From contig JANQRP010000016.1 of assembly GCA_028284495.1 (NCBI GenBank), forward strand, positions 160,679 through 224,678: DNA of 64,000 nucleotides. Direction: 5' to 3'. The DNA is from Longimicrobiales bacterium. Its GTDB lineage: Bacteria; Gemmatimonadota; Gemmatimonadetes; Longimicrobiales; Gaopeijiaceae. This document shows positions 59,475-64,000 of this stretch, in pieces; position 1 is the first letter of the stretch; every line of letters begins with the position of its first letter. The position numbers were made by a program, and so were the translations under genes. The notes under the pieces were generated by a model. The model was not told where the DNA came from. It did not search any database and saw nothing but the letters and a program-made list of their open reading frames with translations.

Positions 59475-60044
59475 GTCGTCACCCGGTGAGTCCAGTCGGG
59501 GAGGTTCACTCCGCGTGCCGTCGAAGAGCCGCCGCTGGAGCCGGACATCAATCAGTTCCAGGAGGTCCCGGTCGGGGACATCGAGGCTGTTCGCGGGGAT
59601 GAAGTAGTCTCCCTTCGCGCTGCGCAGAAACCGGTCAAGCCGATGCCATAGAGCTGGCGGCGGAGCATCGACGAGCTCAAGGCCGAGCTGGCCTTGCTTG
59701 AGGTGAACGTCGTGGATCTGGTCCCACGGGATGAGCCGGTACCCCCGTGTCTTGTCGACGACGCCCTCGGGTGTGATCCGGACGGCTTCGGTCGGGGATG
59801 TCGCCCGCCCGGCCCAGGGAAATGCGGCGAACATGAGCGGGAACGAAATCAGCAGCAGGCCAGGATTGGGCTCAGCGAGCAGGAAAACGTGTGCGCCTAG
59901 GATGGCGGCGACGATCAACGCGAGGACGGTGGCGACGATTCGGGCCTTCCGTTGCGACCACAGCACCACCGTGTCTTCGGCCTCGTCGTCACCGGGTGGG
60001 GATAGCTCACGGCTCACACGGCCTACTCGTTCACGCGACGACAT
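59469..60044 (-). CDS. Membrane protein with PH-like domain, cassette gene
   Basis: 191 residues. Two helices (IVATVLALIVAAILGAHVFLLA and GLLLISFPLMFAAFPWAG) precede a PH-like C-terminal part (EAVRITPEGVVDKTRGYRLIPWDQIHDVHLKQGQLGLELVD). The plan equals the protein at 49707. The ATG overlaps the R' box of attC site D (GTTAGATG) and the stop lies inside site E, so the gene fills its cassette from end to end. Confidence 0.75.
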   Translation of the reverse strand: MSSRERVGRVSRELSPPGDDEAEDTVVLWSQRKARIVATVLALIVAAILGAHVFLLAEPNPGLLLISFPLMFAAFPWAGRATSPTEAVRITPEGVVDKTRGYRLIPWDQIHDVHLKQGQLGLELVDAPPPALWHRLDRFLRSAKGDYFIPANSLDVPDRDLLELIDVRLQRRLFDGTRSEPPRLDSPGDDI

Positions 60045-60138
60045 CTAACGGATCTGCATTTCTGCTGCGCACCGGTGCGGAAGTGCGTGCGCGGCACGCC
60101 CAAGATGCGGATCGCGCTGCAGCGAATGCCAGTTTGAC
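60043..60138 (-). repeat. Integron attC site D (96 bp)
   Basis: Ends are GTCAAAC (one mismatch) and GTTAGAT (perfect GTTRRRY). The inner part is nearly identical to sites B and C: CGCGCTGCAGCGAATGCC pairs with GGCATTTCTGCTGCGC across a ~60-base loop region, with bulges expected of folded bottom-strand attC. Confidence 0.82.
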
Positions 60139-60176
60139 CGCAGCCCCCTCGCACCCAGACTTCTGAGCGTGGAGCC

Positions 60177-60689
60177 TCATGCTTCGAAGATCCAGAACTC
60201 CTGGGCGCCCCTCGCCTCTGGACTTCGGCGGAATCCACTCTTCTCGAGGACCCGCTTCGAAGCTGTGTTGTCTGACGCCACTCCCGCGACGATGCGCCGA
60301 TAGGGAGAACTCCGTGTCCACCGAACGAACCCTTGGAGTAGCTCCGTCGCGTAGCCACGGCCCCAGTAGGATTCCGCGATGAGGTATCCCAGCCTTACCT
60401 CAGTGCCAGGCTCGCCGGCTTCGGCCGAGTCGCTAAGCAGGAGCAGCCCGACGGGTCTGCCATTGGACTTGTGCTCGACGAGGAGCGTCGTGCCTTCGGC
60501 ATCGCGGTCCTGGATCCAAGCCAAGGCTCGGCTCCGCGAATAGGAGCCCCGCCACGAATCGGGAAGGGGCGCAGTCACGCTCGGGGTCAGGAGCCGTGCG
60601 ACCACGGAGGGCAGGTCGGTCGAGCCGCTGTCCCCTTCCGAGGGCCATCGATCCACACGTAGCCGAGTCGTCGCGAAAGTGCACTGCAA
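60177..60689 (-). CDS. GNAT-family N-acetyltransferase cassette gene
   Basis: 170 residues. TTLLVEHKSNGRPVGLLLLSD, RLGYLIAESYWGRGYATELLQGFVRW (acetyl-CoA motif with the Q/R-x-x-G-x-G/A pattern reading GRGYATE) and RIVAGVASDNTASKRVLEKSGFRR identify a RimJ/L-like GNAT enzyme that probably acetylates a protein or small molecule. The start is a TTG at 60689 with GGGAG six bases before. It occupies the cassette between attC sites C and D. Acetyltransferases are classic integron cargo. Confidence 0.85.
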   Translation of the reverse strand: MQCTFATTRLRVDRWPSEGDSGSTDLPSVVARLLTPSVTAPLPDSWRGSYSRSRALAWIQDRDAEGTTLLVEHKSNGRPVGLLLLSDSAEAGEPGTEVRLGYLIAESYWGRGYATELLQGFVRWTRSSPYRRIVAGVASDNTASKRVLEKSGFRRSPEARGAQEFWIFEA

Positions 60690-60717
60690 CAGGGACTCCC
60701 GGTAAGCACGCGCTGCG

Positions 60718-60813
60718 GTCTAACGGTTCTGCATTTCTGCTGCGCGCCGGTGAGGAACTGCGTGCGCAGCACGCCCAAGATGCGGATCGCGCTGCAGCAA
60801 ATGCCAGTTAGGC
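60718..60813 (-). repeat. Integron attC site C (96 bp)
   Basis: Perfect boxes: GCCTAAC (RYYYAAC) and GTTAGAC (GTTRRRY) on the minus strand. The inner arms GGCATTTGCTGCAGC and GCAGCAGAAATGC are imperfect complements around CACGCAGTTCC. This is the clearest site of the array. Confidence 0.88.
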
Positions 60814-60821
60814 CTCACTCC

Positions 60822-61835
60822 TCATTCGGGCGTCCGGACCAATCGATACCGCCTTACCTGAGGGTACGGCGCCCACGCACAGAAGAGCAGAACCGAGTCG
60901 GGTGCGGACTCAACGCAGCCGACTCCCGCGTCGAGTTGGAGCGTAGCGAGATGATCACCGCGGGCCCTGAACACCGCGAGGGCGTTCTCGTGCGGAACCG
61001 TCCTCGGATTCTCGGCCTCCTGGACCCCGGGGCGCAAAACGAGAAGCTGGACGACGAGTGAGTCACCGAGGAGCGCGATGTCGGCGACGTCCGCCGGAGA
61101 CGGGACGATCCGGGACAAGCCCGGCTGGACATCGATGCGCTGCCTCGGTGGCGCGTCCGGAAACAACGGCTGTCCGACCCTCCGCCACTCGCCGTCGGCC
61201 CGTTCCCACCAGACGCCGGGGCGGCGAGTCGATGTGACGAGTCGCGAATCGATCGCGTCGAGGCCGAACGCCGCGCCGTACGGCTGGTCCTCTACGCTGG
61301 ACGGAGGCGCCGAGGCCACCTCGGCGCCGGACGCCGCGAGGTAGGCGGTGGCCATCGGGGACACCGACCCAGCGTTGGGACGGACGACCCAGATCGTGTC
61401 GGCGAGCCACCTATGGAAGAAGGCGTCGGGTGGGATTCCCGTGATGATGCGATCGGCGGCGAAGGAGGGCAGCCGGAACGTCGTTACGCGACCGGTTTGA
61501 ACATCGAGGGCGGACACCATCGAGTCGGACACGCCCGTCACGTCGATAACGCTCCGGAACTCGCCTGGACCGTCGCCCTCACCTCCGACTTCAGCTGCTA
61601 CGCGGCCCGAAGAATCGAACGCTACCAGTCGAGCCGTCTGCTGATCCGCCACCACGATGCCGGAGCGAGTCCAAGTCGCGGAGCGAGGGGAGCCGAGCAG
61701 GCCGGGACCGGGCACACCCTCGATACCCGGCTCGCCGAACGAGTCGATCGACTCGAGTGCCCAACGGGCAGCCGGATCGGGCGTGGATGTGTCGGCACAC
61801 GCCACGGCTGAGAGTGCCAACAGCGGTCCACCCAA
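60822..61835 (-). CDS. 6-bladed beta-propeller lipoprotein cassette gene (paralog 4)
   Basis: 337 residues. The signal LGGPLLALSAVACAD gives a lipobox. The start is a TTG at 61835; upstream the frame soon meets a stop, so no ATG alternative exists. Propeller marks are SGIVVADQQTARLVAFDSSGRVAAEVGGEGDGPGEFRSVIDVTG, MVSALDVQTGRVTTFRLPSF and LGDSLVVQLLVLRPG. Its stop is nine bases from attC site C. Confidence 0.82.
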   Translation of the reverse strand: MGGPLLALSAVACADTSTPDPAARWALESIDSFGEPGIEGVPGPGLLGSPRSATWTRSGIVVADQQTARLVAFDSSGRVAAEVGGEGDGPGEFRSVIDVTGVSDSMVSALDVQTGRVTTFRLPSFAADRIITGIPPDAFFHRWLADTIWVVRPNAGSVSPMATAYLAASGAEVASAPPSSVEDQPYGAAFGLDAIDSRLVTSTRRPGVWWERADGEWRRVGQPLFPDAPPRQRIDVQPGLSRIVPSPADVADIALLGDSLVVQLLVLRPGVQEAENPRTVPHENALAVFRARGDHLATLQLDAGVGCVESAPDSVLLFCAWAPYPQVRRYRLVRTPE

Positions 61836-61911
61836 TCGGAAGTGGCCGAGATGGCGGATGCTGTCCCCCTACGTGTCTGAACCAATCATCCCGTGAAGGA
61901 TGAGGAGTGTG

Positions 61912-62007
61912 GCCGAACGGTTCGGCATCTCTGCTGCGCGCCGGTGCGGTAGTGCGTGCGCAGCACGCCCAAGATGCGGACCGCGCTGCAGTAAATGCCA
62001 GTTAGGC
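61912..62007 (-). repeat. Integron attC site B (96 bp)
   Basis: GCCTAAC is perfect and GTTCGGC has one mismatch. The inside is >85% identical by eye with site C, with the same stem arms and central CACGCACTACC. Confidence 0.85.
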
Positions 62008-62109
62008 GGATCGTCGCTCACTGTCACCGGAAGGTGGCCACGAACTCCTGTGAGTCACTTCGCGTACTACCCTCCACCGACCGCCCGAGACCCTTGAAGC
62101 GCGCTAGCG

Positions 62110-63186
62110 ATGCCCCTCCTACGATTCATCCCCGTGGTTGGCCTCCTTCTAGCCGGCTGCGCGCCGTCCCCGCAGCCTGCGAACGGGGATCATGCGCGTG
62201 GCTTCGACTTGGAGGTGGCCGGCCAAGTGCGACTCCCCGAGACGCTGGGGTACCTCACCGACTTTGACGTCGCCGCGGACGGAAGCGTGGCGATCATCGA
62301 TGGGTACGGGCTCACGGCAACCGTGATCGACCCCGGGGGAGCGGTGCTTTCGCTCGGGCGAGAAGGCTCGGGGCCCGGTGAGCTTCGCAGGCCCAGGGAT
62401 GTCGAGATCAGTGACGCCTTCGTGGTGGTCTACGATCGGGAGAACGGCACGGTCGTGTGGGACCGCGAGGGACGCCTACATTCAACGGAGGGTCCGGTCG
62501 GCCACGTCCAGCTTGAGCTGTGGGGTGACTCGCTTCTGATGTGGCGACCCCGCTTCGCGGGACTGGGTGGGGTCGGCACCGCGAGGTATGCCATTCGCGC
62601 ACTCCGCCTCCCCACAGTGGAAACGGTCTGGGAAGGGCCCGTAGCCGTGCGCGGCGGTGCTGACTCGATTGGCCCCTGCTACGGCTGCGACATGATCTAC
62701 GCGCCGACCAGTCGAACGCTGTATCACGTTCAGCAGGGTAGCGGTCGATTCCTTTCGCATCGGCTCGGGTCTGAGGTTGCTACGCAGCTTCCGGCCACAG
62801 GTCGGGAACAGCCGCTCTGGATGCACTCCGAGTTCAGTCAGATGGCCGCGAGCGGTTGGAACCAGACTCGAGCTGCGGAGATCACGGGCAGGTACCGGAC
62901 CCCAGCGGATGTGGCCCCGCCTTCCGAGGGGTCCCGTGCCCCACTGAACTACGAGGGGGAGGCGAGCGCACTGGACGGCCAGGGCCGCCTGCACACCTTG
63001 GTTCGTACCAAGCCTTACGAGAACTCGGTCGTAGACGTCTGGGAGAAGGGTGAGCGCGTCGCCACCCTGCGCCTTCCGTTCCGGGCGCGGCTGTTGTCCG
63101 CCCGAGGCGATCTGCTCTATGCCGTCGTGGACGACGAACTCGGCGTACCGAGTCTCTTCACGCTTGGCCTCCCCCCGGACCTGTGA
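62110..63186 (+). CDS. 6-bladed beta-propeller lipoprotein, inverted cassette gene (paralog 5)
   Basis: 358 residues. The signal RFIPVVGLLLAGCAPS has a lipobox. Propeller marks are YLTDFDVAADGSVAIIDGYGLTATVIDPGGAVLSLGREGSGPGELRRPRDVEI and VVVYDRENGTVVWDREGRL. The gene runs against the array direction, so it cannot be read from a common array promoter; cassettes inserted in reverse are rare but known. A gap of ~100 bases on its left holds its own promoter, not identified. Confidence 0.83.
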   Translation: MPLLRFIPVVGLLLAGCAPSPQPANGDHARGFDLEVAGQVRLPETLGYLTDFDVAADGSVAIIDGYGLTATVIDPGGAVLSLGREGSGPGELRRPRDVEISDAFVVVYDRENGTVVWDREGRLHSTEGPVGHVQLELWGDSLLMWRPRFAGLGGVGTARYAIRALRLPTVETVWEGPVAVRGGADSIGPCYGCDMIYAPTSRTLYHVQQGSGRFLSHRLGSEVATQLPATGREQPLWMHSEFSQMAASGWNQTRAAEITGRYRTPADVAPPSEGSRAPLNYEGEASALDGQGRLHTLVRTKPYENSVVDVWEKGERVATLRLPFRARLLSARGDLLYAVVDDELGVPSLFTLGLPPDL

Positions 63187-63415
63187 CCCGGGGCCCGCAC
63201 GGATGCGTGCCGCCGTTGGAAGATCCGCCTTGTATGTCGACGAGTCGACAGGTTCAAGGGTAGAGTAGGGAGCGGTAGCCCGATCCGCCTAGGGTCTGGA
63301 AGACCGTACGTTAGCAGGGGCGCCGCGCCCGATCATCGATTCGCCAGATCTCGGACAGTTGTCGGGGCCACGAGCCCGTATCGCGCAAGGCTGGGAGCGA
63401 TCGGATCGTCCTCTT
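63187..63415. other. 229-bp gap between inverted cassette gene and attC A
   Basis: No gene or hairpin is supported. The stretch is less GC-rich than the rest of the window and contains a short ACGAGTCGACAGG/CCTAGGGTC-type mixture without symmetry. Confidence 0.4.
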
Positions 63416-63511
63416 TGCTAACGGATTTGCATTTCTGCTGCGCGGGACGAAGGAAGAGGCGCGCGGCGCCCCCGAAGATGTTATCCGCGCTGCAGCAAAT
63501 GCTAGTTAGGA
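63416..63511 (-). repeat. Integron attC site A (96 bp)
   Basis: Ends are TCCTAAC (with the TAA stop of the 63506 gene inside) and GTTAGCA. The stem arms ATTTGCTGCAGCGCGG and CGCGCAGCAGAAATG match the others, but the middle reads GACGAAGGAAGAGG, a subfamily shared only with decayed site G. Confidence 0.78.
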
Positions 63512-63922
63512 AACCCCGTACGGATTGCTCGGACAGGGTCGCTGGTGAAGCTCGGAGCGGTACTCCCACCACCCGCGCGGCTCAGCGAGCTCGTTGTCCC
63601 AGAATCGTCGAAGGAGCCCGACCCACGGTCCATCTGATTCACCTGACGCTATGGAGTCACCGAGCACAAAGCGGCCCATCCATCCGACATACCCGGTGCC
63701 CCAGGACACCCTGAGGGAGTCTCCCTGACGACCCCAGACGGAGTGGGGAAACACCGAGATCGCGCCGTTGATGGGTCGCGTCGTCGGCGTGCGGAACCGT
63801 CCGAGTGAGTCGGAAACAATGAACTGAGTCGGCACCTGCTTGAGCGGCGTCTCGAGGTCGAGCGGATGGACGGGCTCGGGCTGAGCGGCCGTTGCGGCCC
63901 ACGCGGCCCATCCATCCGACAT
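63506..63922 (-). CDS. Hypothetical protein, possibly 5'-disrupted cassette gene
   Basis: 138 residues from ATG 63922. The protein-like core is TQFIVSDSLGRFRTPTTRPINGAISVFPHSVWGRQGDSLRVSWGTGYVGWMGRFVLGD, followed by an aspartate/tryptophan-rich tail, and the stop TAA is in attC A. The start region lies inside the second copy of a direct repeat, whose first copy encodes part of the same protein in another frame (FPHSVWGRQGDSLRVSWG...). So the true N-terminus may be lost or displaced. Family not recognised. Confidence 0.5.
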   Translation of the reverse strand: MSDGWAAWAATAAQPEPVHPLDLETPLKQVPTQFIVSDSLGRFRTPTTRPINGAISVFPHSVWGRQGDSLRVSWGTGYVGWMGRFVLGDSIASGESDGPWVGLLRRFWDNELAEPRGWWEYRSELHQRPCPSNPYGVS

Positions 63923-64000
63923 ACCCGGTGCCCCAGGACACCCTGAGGGAGTCTCCCTGACGACCCCAGACGGAGTGGGGAAACACCGAGATCGCGCCGT
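63671..64000. repeat. Direct repeat with 232-bp period
   Basis: Bases 63671-63768 recur exactly at 63903-64000 (98 bp to the window edge). The 232-bp period is not a multiple of three, so the copies are in different frames of the 63506 gene. Either a tandem duplication of cassette DNA or an assembly effect at a contig end. Confidence 0.9.

Larger units (their letters stand above)
56734..64000 (-). mobile_element. Chromosomal integron cassette array (distal part)
   Basis: Six attC-like sites of 96-101 bp (A-F, right to left), plus decayed site G, separate cassettes of 0.6-1.5 kb. The R''/R' core boxes and the imperfect inverted repeats between them are visible. The stops of minus-strand genes repeatedly fall inside or within 100 bases of R'' boxes, as integron cassettes require. 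Boxes are perfect or near perfect at sites B and C, and decay leftwards, so the array starts (attI, integrase) beyond the right end. No integrase is in the window. Confidence 0.8.

Noticed and set aside
57961..63511. The attC repeats as miniature inverted-repeat transposons (MITEs)
   Set aside because: They lack target-site duplications, sit only at gene ends, share GTTRRRY/RYYYAAC boxes and incorporate gene stops, which fits attC and not MITEs.
63506..63922. The cassette-end gene as a complete, confident coding sequence
   Set aside because: Its N-terminal part lies in a non-triplet direct repeat, so the start is unreliable; it was kept only as a low-confidence CDS.
1..64000. CRISPR array or rRNA operon
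   Set aside because: No evenly spaced short repeats with unique spacers of CRISPR type and no conserved rRNA segments were seen; the ~96-bp repeats are too long and are separated by genes.

Overview
The window is a high-GC stretch (by eye about 70% G+C) of a bacterial chromosome with dense gene packing and many 4-base ATGA/GTGA stop-start overlaps. The mix of secreted prolyl oligopeptidase, DUF1800/DUF1501 pair, lipoboxed beta-propeller lipoproteins, secreted creatininase and HU protein suggests a Gemmatimonadota-type or similar didermal organism. That placement is an inference: no rRNA, tRNA or marker operon lies in the window.

Region 1 (1-24,135) is mostly ordinary housekeeping and envelope genes: a CtlX-like amidinohydrolase, a thioredoxin-reductase-like flavoprotein with a UBP zinc finger partner, an S9 peptidase, rsmD, several lipoproteins, DUF1800/DUF1501, ankyrin protein, two NAD(P)-dependent short-chain proteins, Amidase_3, a diguanylate cyclase, creatininase, a SLOG-like protein, DUF1353, a Spy-like protein, YqgE, YdeI, DUF1028 and a fructosamine-kinase-like protein. 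One small gene (15080-15320) looks frameshifted.

Region 2 (24,269-40,073) carries xdhC and mocA-like genes and a compact biosynthetic locus. A minus-strand NRPS (formyltransferase, degenerate half condensation domain, adenylation domain interrupted by a luciferase-like monooxygenase, carrier) stands opposite a plus-strand operon: PQQ-type sugar dehydrogenase-like lipoprotein, an iterative-looking PKS (KS-AT-KR-DH, detached adenylation C-terminal subdomain, carrier) and two alpha/beta-hydrolase-fold proteins with altered nucleophile elbows. One two-carrier assembly line could make a small formylated or oxidised amino-acid/polyketide product, with off-loading by the hydrolase-fold proteins, because no thioesterase domain is present.

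Region 3 (40,500-53,200) returns to general genes: DinB, Amidase_3, an ABC ATPase with a tiny membrane partner, epimerase, uracil-DNA glycosylase family, metallophosphoesterase, HU and others. It also holds decayed fragments: a MutS C-terminus and a sulfotransferase piece.

Region 4 (about 53,900-64,000) reads as the distal part of a sedentary chromosomal integron. Six related ~96-bp attC-like imperfect inverted repeats (plus one decayed and one doubtful copy) separate mostly minus-strand cassettes that encode beta-propeller lipoproteins, a GNAT acetyltransferase, a PH-like membrane protein, a TonB-like protein and unknowns. Site quality falls from right to left, so attI and the integrase should lie to the right of the window. 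The last 330 bases contain a 232-bp-period direct repeat that breaks a reading frame.
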